A DNA stretch of 64,000 nucleotides from Pigmentiphaga sp. NML030171 (GTDB lineage: Bacteria; Pseudomonadota; Gammaproteobacteria; Burkholderiales; Burkholderiaceae_B), in NCBI RefSeq assembly GCF_002188635.1, contig NZ_NINX01000044.1, positions 24,311 through 88,310 of the forward strand, written 5' to 3'. A program made the translations under genes and the position numbers. Shown piece by piece: positions 46,203 to 55,854 of the stretch. Position 1 is the stretch's first letter, and each line of letters opens with the position of its first letter. The notes under the pieces are model-generated. The model searched no databases, was not told the origin of the DNA, and was given only the letters and a program-made list of their open reading frames with translations.

Positions 46203-46838
46203 CTACAGCCCGGCCAGCCCGCGCGCCGCGACTACCGCCTCGGTGCGGTTGCGCACGTCCAGCGCGCGGAAGATGGCGGCCAGGTGGATCTTGACGGTGC
46301 CTTCGCTGATGCCCAGGTCGCGGGCGATGAGCTTGTTGGGCTTGCCCTGGGACAGCAGGCGCAGCACGTCGATCTGCCGCTCGGTCAGCAGGCCCCGCAA
46401 CTGGTCCAGCGAGGTGGAGCGGGCGCCGCCGGCGGGTTGGTGGGACATGCCGGACAGCATCATCTGCGGCACGAAGACGCCGCCGGCCAGCACCAGCCGC
46501 ACGGCCGAGAGCATGACGTCGGGCGAATAAGCCTTGGGAATGAAGCCCAGGGCGCCCAGGTCGATGGCGGCGCGCATGACGTCGGGGTCCTCGACGCCGG
46601 ACAGCACGATGATGGGCAGCGCGGGCAGGCGTTCGCGCAGCTCGGCGATGTGGCTGTAGCCCTCGGCGCCGGGCATGGTGAGGTCGATCAGGGCCAGGTC
46701 GAGATCGTCGGTGGCTTCCCGCCTGAGGTCTTCGACCTTGAGCGCCATCCTGAATTCGACGTCGGGCCCGAGTTCGGCCAGTTTTACCTTGACGGCCTCG
46801 ATGACCAGCCTGTGGTCATCGGCGATCAGGATCTTCAT
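46203..46838 (-). CDS. NarL/FixJ-family response regulator
   Basis: 211 residues. Receiver: KILIADDHRLVIEAVKVKL, phosphoacceptor Asp in LALIDLTMPGAEGY near residue 52, Lys in FIPKAYSPDVM near 102. LuxR-type HTH at the C-terminus: LTERQIDVLRLLSQGKPNKLIARDLGISEGTVKIHL. No kinase gene adjacent. The hybrid kinase at the far end of the T6SS locus is a possible partner (inference). Divergent from the T6SS genes, with 155 bases between. Confidence 0.93.
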   Translation of the reverse strand: MKILIADDHRLVIEAVKVKLAELGPDVEFRMALKVEDLRREATDDLDLALIDLTMPGAEGYSHIAELRERLPALPIIVLSGVEDPDVMRAAIDLGALGFIPKAYSPDVMLSAVRLVLAGGVFVPQMMLSGMSHQPAGGARSTSLDQLRGLLTERQIDVLRLLSQGKPNKLIARDLGISEGTVKIHLAAIFRALDVRNRTEAVVAARGLAGL

Positions 46839-46993
46839 GTTTCCCCCATATTCCCTGACACCGTAAAGATAGTCGGCCCGCCCGCGCTAGGCAAGGACCG
46901 GCGGCTTGCACCAACGATATAGGCCGCTCGGAATATGGCCCGGACATACCCCGTCTGAAAGAATCGCCTTCACTTTCTACGAGGACGCGGACC

Positions 46994-47998
46994 ATGGGAC
47001 TGCACACCCGCCCCCCGTGCCGGTCCATGCCAGGGTTATGGTCGGCGCTGCGGTCGTTGTGGCTGGCGCTGGCATGCGCCGCGGGAGTGCCGGCGTTCGC
47101 GTCCGCGCAGCCGGGCACGGCGCCGCGCGAGGACGATCCGCCGGCCGAGGCCTGGCGCCAGTGGCGCAGCGTCCTGTTCCGGGTGCAGGCGCCCTCCCTG
47201 CCCTCGGCCGTGCCGGATGGCGCGGCGGCGGAGCCGGTCAATTTCATTTTCGGCACCATCCATTTCGGCGACCCCGAGGAGCTGGCGTTGGACACCGGCG
47301 TGATGCGGGAGGCCATGCGCCATACGCGGATGCTGGTCAACGAGGTGGACAACGACGCCCACTGGGATGCCTCGAAGGAGCGCTACCGGCTGCTGGCCGA
47401 CCAGGCCGGCCTGCCCGGCCTGATCGGGCCGCAGGCGTATGCCGAGCTGCAGCGCCTGCTGCCGGGGGTGCCGCCGGCCCTGTTGCACCGCTTGAAGCCG
47501 TGGGCCGCGCTGGCGCTGCTGGAGGCGCGCGGCGAGGTGGCGGGCGAGCAGACGCTGGACCGGCGGCTGGAGCGCTGGGCGACCGACATGCAGTTGCGCA
47601 CCGAGCACCTGGAAACGCTGGACGAGCAGCTGGCGGCGCTGGACTGCGTGCCGTCGGCCGAGCAGGCGCTGGTGCTGAAGCAGCGTTTGCAGACCCCCTG
47701 GCTGTTCGGCGAACAATCGGCCCGGGTGCTGGAGTACTACCGCAGCCGCAACCTGGCGGCCTGGCTGGACGAGATCGACGCGATGGTGGGGCTGGACGCG
47801 CGTGCCCGCCCCATCGAGGAGAGGGCGCGGCGCTGCCTGATCGAGGCGCGCAACGAACGCTGGCTGCCCAGGCTGGACGAGCTGCTGAGACAGGGCGGCA
47901 TGTTCGTGGCCGTGGGCGCCATTCATCTGACGGGAGCCGCCGGCCTGCTGGAGCGCCTGCGCCAGCGCGGCTTCCTGATCGTGGCGGAGCCGCTGTGA
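46994..47998 (+). CDS. TraB/GumN-family exported protein
   Basis: 334 residues with signal peptide (ALRSLWLALACAAGVPAFASA). The family's first motif is NFIFGTIHFGDPEELAL near residue 80 (GTxHxG) and the second is MFVAVGAIHLTGAAGLLERL near residue 305 (GxxH). TraB-fold proteins resemble Tiki-type metalloproteases. It sits 34 bp upstream of tssK on the same strand, so it may be part of the T6SS operon; a role in that system is not established. Confidence 0.82.
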   Translation: MGLHTRPPCRSMPGLWSALRSLWLALACAAGVPAFASAQPGTAPREDDPPAEAWRQWRSVLFRVQAPSLPSAVPDGAAAEPVNFIFGTIHFGDPEELALDTGVMREAMRHTRMLVNEVDNDAHWDASKERYRLLADQAGLPGLIGPQAYAELQRLLPGVPPALLHRLKPWAALALLEARGEVAGEQTLDRRLERWATDMQLRTEHLETLDEQLAALDCVPSAEQALVLKQRLQTPWLFGEQSARVLEYYRSRNLAAWLDEIDAMVGLDARARPIEERARRCLIEARNERWLPRLDELLRQGGMFVAVGAIHLTGAAGLLERLRQRGFLIVAEPL

Positions 47999-48032
47999 AC
48001 GGACGGCGGCAAGCCATGGGGAGGACACCGGA

Positions 48033-49454
48033 ATGTTGAACCGACAGCAGGTTTTCTGGGGCCAGGGCGCGTTCCTGGCCCCGCAGCATCTGCAATGTCA
48101 CGAGGAATGGGCGCGGGCCTACGGGTGGGCCTTGCACGGCCTGCACGCGCCTTATCCGCGCGGCTTCGAGGCGCTGGAACTGGACGAGCAGGCGCTGGCG
48201 GGCGGGGTGGTGCGGATCGCGCGCTATGCGCTGCTGACGGCCGAGGGCCGCTGGGTGGGCGGCGGCTCGGCCGGCGCGCCGCAGCCGGGCAACGCCCAGG
48301 TTCCCGAGCGCAGCCTACTGGAGATGACGGTGGCGGGCAACGACCCGATCTCGCTCTACCTGGTGCTGGCCCGCGACCCCACGGTGCAGGGGCTGGCGCC
48401 GGAGCAGAAGTCGCTGTTGCCGGCGCGGCATGCGTTGCGCACGGAACACGTGGCCGATCCCTTCGATCCGCAGGCGCCCGCGGTGGACGTGGATTTCGTG
48501 GACTGCCAGCCGCGCATCGTGTGCAGCCTGGACGAGCATGCCGAGGCGGTGCTGGGCAGCGCGGAGTCGTGCAAGTTCGCCGAGATCCTGCCCAACGGCC
48601 CGGGCCGCTTCAAGCTCTCGCAGGACTACGTGCCGCCGCTGGTATCGCTGGACGCCTCGTCCAACCTGACGCGCTGGACGCGCGCGCTGCGCGACCTGGT
48701 GGTGTCGCGCGGCCAGGATTTCGCCTCGGCCAAGCGCCAGCGCGGCATACGCGCGGCCTCGACCAGCGCGCAGGAAGTGATGCGGGTGCTGATGATGCAG
48801 ACCTTCGCGCGCTACATCCCGCTGTTGCAGGAGCACGTGCGGCTGGGCATGGTGCCGCCCTGGCAGTTGTACCAGGACCTGCGGCGGCTGGTGGCCGAGT
48901 TCTCGGTGTTCTCGGAGGAGATCGGCTATGCCGGCGGCATGCAATCGAATCCCGCCGAAACCGAGCTGCCGGTGTACGACCACGACGACCTGCGGCGCTG
49001 CTTCAAGCTGGCCTTCGCGCGCGCGGAAACGCTGATCAAGGCGCTGACGGTGGGCGCGGAAGTGGGCATCACGCTGGCCTACGACGGCCGCTTCCACAAG
49101 GCCGACCTGCCGGCCAGCCTGTTCGCGTCGGACAAGACCCGTTTCTACCTGGCCTTCGAATCGCCGGTGCAGGGCATGGAGCTGGCCCAGCGCCTGCAGC
49201 GCACCGGCAAGATCGCCTCGAGCGAGGAAATGCCGCGCCTGCTGCAGGCGGCCCTGTTCGGCCTGAAGATCGACCTGCTGCCGGTGCCGCCCGAGGAACT
49301 GCCGCAGAAGACGCCGAACACGACGTATTTCCTGATCGATACCCGGCACCAGTTCTGGCAGTTCATCAAGGACCGGCGGAACATCTCGATCTTTTCCGAC
49401 CTCCCCGCGGACGAGACGGTCATCAAGCTGTTCCCCGTCGGCGCAGAAGAATAG
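48033..49454 (+). CDS. tssK: Type VI secretion baseplate protein TssK
   Basis: 473 residues. Begins VFWGQGAFLAPQHLQCHEEW, the usual TssK shoulder-domain start, and has ISLYLVLARDP and LYQDLRRLVAEFSVFSE. C-terminal IDLLPVPPEELPQKTPNTTYFLID matches the TssL/TssM-docking domain. The baseplate trimer links the TssF/G wedges (not in the window) to the membrane complex. First core T6SS gene of the locus, 28 bp before tssL. Confidence 0.94.
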   Translation: MLNRQQVFWGQGAFLAPQHLQCHEEWARAYGWALHGLHAPYPRGFEALELDEQALAGGVVRIARYALLTAEGRWVGGGSAGAPQPGNAQVPERSLLEMTVAGNDPISLYLVLARDPTVQGLAPEQKSLLPARHALRTEHVADPFDPQAPAVDVDFVDCQPRIVCSLDEHAEAVLGSAESCKFAEILPNGPGRFKLSQDYVPPLVSLDASSNLTRWTRALRDLVVSRGQDFASAKRQRGIRAASTSAQEVMRVLMMQTFARYIPLLQEHVRLGMVPPWQLYQDLRRLVAEFSVFSEEIGYAGGMQSNPAETELPVYDHDDLRRCFKLAFARAETLIKALTVGAEVGITLAYDGRFHKADLPASLFASDKTRFYLAFESPVQGMELAQRLQRTGKIASSEEMPRLLQAALFGLKIDLLPVPPEELPQKTPNTTYFLIDTRHQFWQFIKDRRNISIFSDLPADETVIKLFPVGAEE

Positions 49455-49482
49455 CAACAAGCGCCCAACCAGGAGTCATCCA

Positions 49483-50820
49483 ATGGCACGCCTGCTGGAT
49501 TTCTTTTCACCGGTCTTCTCGTTCGGGCTGGAGCTGGACGAGCGGATCGCCGCCGGCACGGCCGGCAACGGGGCCGCCGAGGTGCAGGAACACGCGCGCA
49601 AGCTGATCGCGGCCGCGAAGGCGGCGGCGCTGGCGGCCGGCAAGCGGCCCGAGCACGTGGAGTCGGCCTGCTTCGCGGTGGTGTCCTGGTTCGACGAGAT
49701 CGTCACGCGCAACCCCGCGTACTGGAACAGCGTGACGCCGCTGCAGGTCGCGCTGTTCAACACCAACAACGCCGGCAACGAGTTCTTCCACCATCTGTCC
49801 ATCCTGAAGTCGGACGAGGACGAGGTGCGCGAGGTCTACTACCACGCGCTGCTGCTGGGGTTCGTCGGCCAGTACTACTTCGAGACCGGCGACACCGGCG
49901 AGCTGGGCAAGCTCAAGGAATTGCACGGACGCCAGTTGCCCGTGCCGCCGGCGGCCCTGCACACGCTGCGCGAGGAACCCATCACGCCGCAGCCCTACCT
50001 GATGAAGGATCCGTCGGGACCGCGATATCCCAAGCAGTGGGACAAGCTGCTGCTGAAGGCCGGCGCGGCGGTGGCGCTGCTGATCCCGGTCGGCTATCTG
50101 CTGTGGCTGCTGGTGGCGGGCCCGCGCGAGACCGGGCCTTCGGTGGCGGATCTGGTGCAGGGGCAATTGCAGACCTACGCCTGCTCGGAGCTGGACGCGC
50201 GGGTGGCCGACAACGGCGCGACGGCGGTCAGCGGCTTTGTCTCGCGGCCCGAGGACATCGCCCGGGTGCAGACCGACATCGCCGCCATCAAGGGCGTGAA
50301 GTCGCCCACTTTCGACGTCAAGGTGCGCATCTGGCCGCACTGCGAGGTGGTGTCGCTGCTCAAGCCCTACCGTGCCCGCAACCTCGATCGCCGGCACGGC
50401 CTGCAGGTCACCCCCACCACCGGCCACTCGGACCGCTTCACCGAAGGCGAACGCGTCACGGTCAAGCTGGGCCAGGCCGACTACGACGGCTACCTGTACG
50501 TGGACTACTACACGGTGGACGGCTCGGTCATCCACCTGTACCCCAACAAGCGCGAGCCGGAGAACGGCCGGCTGATACGCGCGGGCGAGCAGTTCAACGT
50601 GGGCGAGAAGATACCCGAGGGCTGGATCGTGGGGCCGCCCTTCGGCCAGGAGCTGATCACGGTGGTCAGTTCGCCCACGCCGCTGTACGCGGCGGAGCGG
50701 CCCGAGTACGAGCCGGCCTCGGCCTACCTGCCCAAGCTGCGCGAGTTCCTGGACGCGCACCGGGGCAACGACAAACTGGCCGCGAATTTCCTGTTCCTGC
50801 AAACCGAACCGAAGCGGTGA
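49483..50820 (+). CDS. tssL: TssL (DotU/IcmH) with extended C-terminal periplasmic region
   Basis: 445 residues. Cytoplasmic DotU domain about 1-180 with CFAVVSWFDEIVTRNPAYWNS and YYHALLLGFVGQYYFETGD; one span near residue 190-205 (VALLIPVGYLLWLLVAG). The 240-residue periplasmic part is unusual: a BON-like segment (ADLVQGQLQTYACSELDARV...) and a DUF4384-like domain (RVTVKLGQADYDGYLYVDYY, VIHLYPNKREPENGR, GPPFGQELITVVSS). Many TssL have an OmpA-like tail instead. Inner-membrane anchor with TssM, TssJ. Four-base gap to tssM. Confidence 0.9.
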   Translation: MARLLDFFSPVFSFGLELDERIAAGTAGNGAAEVQEHARKLIAAAKAAALAAGKRPEHVESACFAVVSWFDEIVTRNPAYWNSVTPLQVALFNTNNAGNEFFHHLSILKSDEDEVREVYYHALLLGFVGQYYFETGDTGELGKLKELHGRQLPVPPAALHTLREEPITPQPYLMKDPSGPRYPKQWDKLLLKAGAAVALLIPVGYLLWLLVAGPRETGPSVADLVQGQLQTYACSELDARVADNGATAVSGFVSRPEDIARVQTDIAAIKGVKSPTFDVKVRIWPHCEVVSLLKPYRARNLDRRHGLQVTPTTGHSDRFTEGERVTVKLGQADYDGYLYVDYYTVDGSVIHLYPNKREPENGRLIRAGEQFNVGEKIPEGWIVGPPFGQELITVVSSPTPLYAAERPEYEPASAYLPKLREFLDAHRGNDKLAANFLFLQTEPKR

Positions 50821-50824
50821 CGCC

Positions 50825-53800
50825 ATGAGCTTCCTCGACCGTATCGCCCAGCCGCTGGAACGCCTGCCCGGCATGAAGAAGCGGCCCGTCCGCCTGGCCA
50901 CCGCCGTCGTCCTGCTGCTGGCGATCGCCGCGCTGGTCGTGCTCGCGGCCACGCTGGTGCTGCCGCTGCTGCCCGCCCGGTTCTGGCAGGTACTGGCCCT
51001 GTGCCTGGTCGCCTTCGCCGTGCTGTGGTGGTTCGCCTCGGGCGCCAAGCGGTTCTCGCGCCGGGGCTTCGCGCGCAAGCGCATCGGCGACCTGGGCCCG
51101 GGCAACCCGGAGGACGAGAAGGTGGCGCTGGAGCGCATGCGCGCCGCCATCGCCCAGGCGCGCCAGGCCATCCAGCGTTCGCCCGAGATCGGCAAGGGCC
51201 GCGATCCGCTCTACCGCATCCCCTGGATGCTGTTCGTGGGCGACGAGCAGGCGGGCGTGGACGGCCTGCTGCGCGCGGCCAACCGGGTCTCGCCCTTCCC
51301 GCCTCCCGATCCCCAGCCCGACGGTTATTGGCGATGGTGGTTCTTCAAGTCCATGATCGCGATCGAGACGCCGCCCTCGGCGGTCTGCGACGCCTCGGCC
51401 CGGGTGGAGCGGGGGCTGTGGTACCAGGCGCTGATGCTGCTGTCCACCGAACGGGACAAGCTGCCGCTGAACGGCATCGTCGTGTGCATGGCGGCGCGCA
51501 CGCTGCTGGGCGGGCCGGATGCCGTGCGGCCGGTGGCGATGCGGCTGCGGCGGCTGGTGGACGAGGCGCTGGAACATCTGCAGGTGCAGCTGCCCGTCTA
51601 TCTGGTGGTGACCGGGCTGGACCGGCTGCCCGGCTACGGCGCCTTCGCCGCCGCCGTGCCGGAACAGGCGCTGGCGCAGGCGGTGGGGCACCGGCTGTCG
51701 GATACCGAGGAAATCAGCGCGGCCACCGGCGGCAAGCTGGAAGAGCTCTACACGCCCATCGTGCAGCGCCTGCACGCGCTGCGGATCACCGCGCTGCGCG
51801 GCCAGGCCACGCCGGCCGGACGCCGGGCCATCTATGAATTCGTCGAGCACGTGCGCGCGCTGGAGCCCGGCCTGGCGACCCTGGTCGGCCTGATGCTGGA
51901 AGACAATCCCTTCCAGCGCACGCCCCGCTGGCGCGGCCTGTTCCTGACCGGGTCGCCGCCGGATACCGCCGCGGGCAAGAGCGGGGTGGCGGGCGGGTTT
52001 CTGGACGATCTCTTCACCCGCTTCCTGCCCGCCGACCAGCCGCTGGCCTCGCCCAGCTTGCGCGGCAACGCCGGCAAGATGGCGATCGCGGCGGTGGGCG
52101 TGGGCGCGATGCTGGGCTTGTCGGCCATGCTGAGCTACGGCTTCGCCAACGCCCGGCAGGACGACGGCAAGCTGCTGGCGCAGACGCAGACGGCCTGCCG
52201 CGAACCCAGCGACGCGGTGGCGGCCGCGCGCATAGGCTGGCTGGCCCGCTGCGGCCGGACCATCGAGCAGCTGGAGGTGGCGCGCGCCGAAACCGGCCTG
52301 GGATTCGGCCTGCGGCGGGCCGACTCCGACATCGAGCGGATGAAGGAACAGGTGCTGCGCGATTTCTCCAACCTGATCCTGGCGCCGTACGACCAGATCA
52401 TCGAGACCGACCTTGCGCGCAACCAGGCCGGCCTGGAGCACCTGCTGGCGGTGTCCCAGCGGCTGCGCATGCTGGACCATTGCCGCCGGCAGAGTGACGC
52501 ATGCCAGCAGGAGGCGGCGAACAACCTGGCCTTCGACCAGAATGCGAGGCTGTTCAGCCCTTTTGTCTCGGGTGAGCAGGACGCGCGGGCCGATCGCGAA
52601 CACGCCGCCGCCCTGCTCACCACCTACATGGGCTACCTGCGCTGGCAGCAATCGGCCACGCTGGACGCGGAAGCCCAGCGCCTGCGCGCGCTCCTGGCCC
52701 GCCTGCTGGCGGCCCATACGCCTCGTCCGGACGACGTGCGCGCCTGGGCCGACCAGCGGCGCGACCCGATCGTCCTGACCGCCTTCTGGCTGCCGCCCGA
52801 CCGCGTGGTGGGCGTGGAGGCGGCCGCCATGCCCCAGGTGTCGACCGCGTTCACGCGCCAGACCTGGCGGGACGTGCTGGCCCCGCTGCTGCGCACCGCC
52901 GCCGACGCCGTTCCCGAGCGCAAGCCTGTCCTGGAAACGTTCCGAGCCCAGTACTTCAGCGAGTACTTTCGCGCATGGGGGCGTTTCCAGGCCAGGTTCT
53001 TCGAAGGCACCGCGCTGTGGCGCCCCCAGCTCAACGCCATGGGCAAGCGCGCGGGAACGGCCGAGGATCCGTACGCGCTGCTGGCCGCCGCCACCGACCG
53101 CGAGCTGCAAGGGCTGGACCTCGCGCTGCCCCTGGGCACGCGCTGGACCCGGGCGTGGGCCCGCGCCAAGGATGATTGGCTGGGCGCCTGGCGCCCCCTG
53201 GGAGGCTTCCTGGCCGATGCCGTGGCCGGGATGTTCGGCCGGTGGTGGGGCGCCGAGCCCATCCAGCCCCCCGCCTGGCTGCTGGCCGAGATCGATACCA
53301 CCGAACGCGTGCTGCGCCCCCAGCGGCCGGACTACGCGCGCGCCTACCTGCGCCTGCGCGCCGACGCCAGCGGCCAGGAAGCCTACGACATCGCGGCCGA
53401 GCTGTTCCGCGCCAAGGGCGCGCCGGCCCAGCCGCCCGCCGCCGACTACGCCGCCCTGCTGTCTTCCGTGGACAAGCCGGGAGAGCAGTTCGCTGCCGTT
53501 TTCAAGGGCGACGACCTGGCCGCCTGGTCCGTGGTGCAGGGGCCGTCGCGGCTGCTGCTGTACCTGACCGTGCAGCGCGCCGGCCAGTTCATCCAGGCCC
53601 GGTGGAACGAAAGCGTGGTCGCCGCGCTGCGCGGCATGCCCCCCAAGGAACAGGCGGATGCGTTGTACGGCGAACAGGGCCGGCTGACGGCATTCGTGAA
53701 GGACTGGCTGCAGCCTTTCATCACCGAACGCGAACGCACGCCCACGCGCATCGCCGGCATCGGCCTGCCGCTGTCGCCCGCCTACCAGGGCATGGTCGCG

Positions 53801-54394
53801 GCCGAACGGCGCATCCTGTCGGCCCAGGTCAACAAGCCCTTTCTTGCCGGCAGTTTCCAGTTCTCGCAGCCCACGCGCATGGGTGCGGCCAGCGAAGGGC
53901 CGCAGGGCACGGTGCTGGAAGTGGTCTGCCGCGAGCGCACCTACCTGGCATCGACCCGCGCGGAATCCCTGGCCGAGGCGACGGCCCAGGTGTTCTGGTC
54001 GCCCGACAGCTGCATCGAGGCGCGCCTGCACATCTCGCTGCCCGTGCCGCCGGAGGCGCCCGTTGCCGCCGCGCCCGGCGCGGTGCCCGCGGCCGTTCCC
54101 GCGCCCGCGCCCGCGCCTGCCCTGGGGCCCCGCCTGACGCTGATCTATCCCGGCGCCGAGGGCTTCGCCACCCTGATCGCCGATTTCCGTTCGGGCTCGC
54201 ACGCCTTCCGGCTGCCCGATTTCCGCACTTCGTACGGGCCCATCCAATGGAAGGAGCTGTCCGCCCGGCTGGCCCAGCAAGGCTTCACCGAGGCCCGGGT
54301 CTTCATGGACGTGCGCCCGTCCGACGAGATGCTGCGCTTCCTGAACGCCCGGACCGAACCGGCCGCCGCACTGCCGACCTCCATCCTGGAATGA
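50825..54394 (+). CDS. tssM: Type VI secretion inner-membrane protein TssM (IcmF), P-loop degenerate
   Basis: 1189 residues. N-terminal spans near 25-65; third span near 425-445 (AVGVGAMLGLSAMLSYGF); large periplasmic C-terminal domain ending with the IcmF C-terminal block (DLSRRxEGFATLIADFRSGSHAFRLPDF type region). The cytoplasmic NTPase-like region (about 85-300) starts RIPWMLFVGDEQAGVDGLLRAA, where most TssM have a GPPGxGKT-type P-loop: Lys and Ser/Thr are missing. The following WWFFKSMIAIETPP also lacks the usual DTAGR Walker B. So ATP/GTP use is doubtful. Complete reading frame; no frameshift. Confidence 0.92.
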   Translation: MSFLDRIAQPLERLPGMKKRPVRLATAVVLLLAIAALVVLAATLVLPLLPARFWQVLALCLVAFAVLWWFASGAKRFSRRGFARKRIGDLGPGNPEDEKVALERMRAAIAQARQAIQRSPEIGKGRDPLYRIPWMLFVGDEQAGVDGLLRAANRVSPFPPPDPQPDGYWRWWFFKSMIAIETPPSAVCDASARVERGLWYQALMLLSTERDKLPLNGIVVCMAARTLLGGPDAVRPVAMRLRRLVDEALEHLQVQLPVYLVVTGLDRLPGYGAFAAAVPEQALAQAVGHRLSDTEEISAATGGKLEELYTPIVQRLHALRITALRGQATPAGRRAIYEFVEHVRALEPGLATLVGLMLEDNPFQRTPRWRGLFLTGSPPDTAAGKSGVAGGFLDDLFTRFLPADQPLASPSLRGNAGKMAIAAVGVGAMLGLSAMLSYGFANARQDDGKLLAQTQTACREPSDAVAAARIGWLARCGRTIEQLEVARAETGLGFGLRRADSDIERMKEQVLRDFSNLILAPYDQIIETDLARNQAGLEHLLAVSQRLRMLDHCRRQSDACQQEAANNLAFDQNARLFSPFVSGEQDARADREHAAALLTTYMGYLRWQQSATLDAEAQRLRALLARLLAAHTPRPDDVRAWADQRRDPIVLTAFWLPPDRVVGVEAAAMPQVSTAFTRQTWRDVLAPLLRTAADAVPERKPVLETFRAQYFSEYFRAWGRFQARFFEGTALWRPQLNAMGKRAGTAEDPYALLAAATDRELQGLDLALPLGTRWTRAWARAKDDWLGAWRPLGGFLADAVAGMFGRWWGAEPIQPPAWLLAEIDTTERVLRPQRPDYARAYLRLRADASGQEAYDIAAELFRAKGAPAQPPAADYAALLSSVDKPGEQFAAVFKGDDLAAWSVVQGPSRLLLYLTVQRAGQFIQARWNESVVAALRGMPPKEQADALYGEQGRLTAFVKDWLQPFITERERTPTRIAGIGLPLSPAYQGMVAAERRILSAQVNKPFLAGSFQFSQPTRMGAASEGPQGTVLEVVCRERTYLASTRAESLAEATAQVFWSPDSCIEARLHISLPVPPEAPVAAAPGAVPAAVPAPAPAPALGPRLTLIYPGAEGFATLIADFRSGSHAFRLPDFRTSYGPIQWKELSARLAQQGFTEARVFMDVRPSDEMLRFLNARTEPAAALPTSILE

Positions 54395-54410
54395 CGACCC
54401 GGAGACTCCC

Positions 54411-55511
54411 ATGGCCATCGATATCGCCGAACTGATGCAACCCATCGCCGGGGGCGACCCTTGCGGCGAGGACGCCTCGTTCTCGGACACCTACGACCGC
54501 ATCCGGGAAGCGCGCCGCGCGGACGATGCGTCGCTGTCGCAGGGCGACTGGCAGACCGAGCTCAAAACCGCCGACTGGCGGGCCGCCGCCGAACTGGCCG
54601 CCGAGGTGCTGCAAAGCCAGAGCAAGGACCTGCAGGCCGCCGTCTGGCTGGGCGAGGCCCTGATCGCCCGCCACGGACTGGCTGGCGCGGCCGATGCCAT
54701 GGACGTGCTGCACGGATTGCTGGACACCTACTGGGACGGCCTGCATCCGCGGCCCGATGGCGACGACCTGGAAGAACGCGCCAGCAAGCTGGCCTGGTTC
54801 AACAGCTATGGCGGACTGGCCCTGAAGAAGGCCCCGCTGACCGCGTCCGCCCCCTACGTCACGCTGATCGACTGGCAGGACTCGCGCGAGGTGGACAACC
54901 TGGCGCGCCAGAACGCCGCCGCCTACCAGGAGGCCCTGGACGCGGGCAAGCCCACGGGGGAGTCGGTGGACAAGGCCATCGAAGGCAGCGGCCCGGGCTT
55001 CGTGTCGGACACCCTGGCCGCCGTGGACGCGGCGCAGGCCGCCTTCGACCGTTTGCAGGCGCTGGTCGACCAGCGTTTCGGCCGCCAGGCGCCCAGCCTG
55101 GCCGACCTGGGCGACGGGCTCAAGCGCGCGCGCCAGGTGCTGGGGCGGGCGGCGCAGAACCTGGGGATCGCGCCCCGACAGGGACAGGAGGCCGGCGAAA
55201 CCGCGGTCGTCGTTCCCACGGTGCCTGCCGCGACGCCGGCGCCCGCGTTGCAGGCCGTGCCGGCGGCCGCGGCCACGATGGCCGTGCCGCGCGTGGTGGT
55301 GGATTTCCAGGCCCGCGCCGAGCTGCTGCGCACCGTGGGCGAGATCGCCGCCCACTTCAAGCGCGTGGAGCCGCACAGCCCCGTGTCCTTCTTGCTGGAA
55401 CGCGCGGTCAGCTGGGCCGACATGCCGCTGGATCAATGGCTGGCGGAGGTGGTGAGCGACGATTCGGTGCTGGGGGTGATACGGGATCGGATAGGGGTGC
55501 CGCGGGGGTGA
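54411..55511 (+). CDS. tssA: Type VI secretion protein TssA
   Basis: 366 residues. ImpA_N domain: ELMQPIAGGDPCGEDASFSDTYDRIREARRADD at the N-terminus and VLHGLLDTYWDGLHPRPDGDDLEERASKLAW near 100. A linker rich in Ala/Pro (about 255-285) precedes the C-terminal domain with FLLERAVSWADMPLDQWL. TssA primes and caps the growing sheath. It is followed by the opposite-strand toxin-antitoxin pair before tssB. Confidence 0.92.
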   Translation: MAIDIAELMQPIAGGDPCGEDASFSDTYDRIREARRADDASLSQGDWQTELKTADWRAAAELAAEVLQSQSKDLQAAVWLGEALIARHGLAGAADAMDVLHGLLDTYWDGLHPRPDGDDLEERASKLAWFNSYGGLALKKAPLTASAPYVTLIDWQDSREVDNLARQNAAAYQEALDAGKPTGESVDKAIEGSGPGFVSDTLAAVDAAQAAFDRLQALVDQRFGRQAPSLADLGDGLKRARQVLGRAAQNLGIAPRQGQEAGETAVVVPTVPAATPAPALQAVPAAAATMAVPRVVVDFQARAELLRTVGEIAAHFKRVEPHSPVSFLLERAVSWADMPLDQWLAEVVSDDSVLGVIRDRIGVPRG

Positions 55512-55521
55512 CGGGCCTTCT

Positions 55522-55854
55522 TCAGGCCACGACGACTTGCGTGTGCCCCGCCGCCTGACGCCTGGTTTTCCGGACGACGATATCCACGTCGCGGCCCAGC
55601 CTGTTCAGACATTCGATCATCTTCGCCTGACTGATGCCTCGGAACTTCCCTCGCAGCATCTCGGACAGCTTCGGTTGCGGCATGCCCAGGATGTTGGAGG
55701 CCTGCTGCTGCGTCAACTTGCGATCCATTAGGATCTGCGAGATCTCTCTGACCAATTCGGCCTTGACGAGCATGTCGGCGGCGTCCGGGTACCCCAGATC
55801 CGAGTAGACATTTTCCGTGCCTTGCTCAATAGGGAAATCCTTGGTGTCATTCAT
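55522..55854 (-). CDS. HigA-like XRE antitoxin
   Basis: 110 residues from ATG 55854. HTH (HTH_37-like) near residues 38-85: ISQILMDRKLTQQQASNILGMPQPKLSEMLRGKFRG. Overlaps the toxin stop (ATGA), second gene of the pair, the usual HigBA order. The C-terminal RKTRRQAAGHTQVVVA tail is basic. Convergent with tssA, 10 bases from its stop. Confidence 0.85.
   Translation of the reverse strand: MNDTKDFPIEQGTENVYSDLGYPDAADMLVKAELVREISQILMDRKLTQQQASNILGMPQPKLSEMLRGKFRGISQAKMIECLNRLGRDVDIVVRKTRRQAAGHTQVVVA

Noticed and set aside
50666..54490. Very long opposite-strand open frame (about 1270 codons) over tssM
   Set aside because: It mirrors the high-GC codon pattern of tssM and has a low-complexity, Arg/Gly/Gln-rich product without motifs. 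tssM has clear family features.
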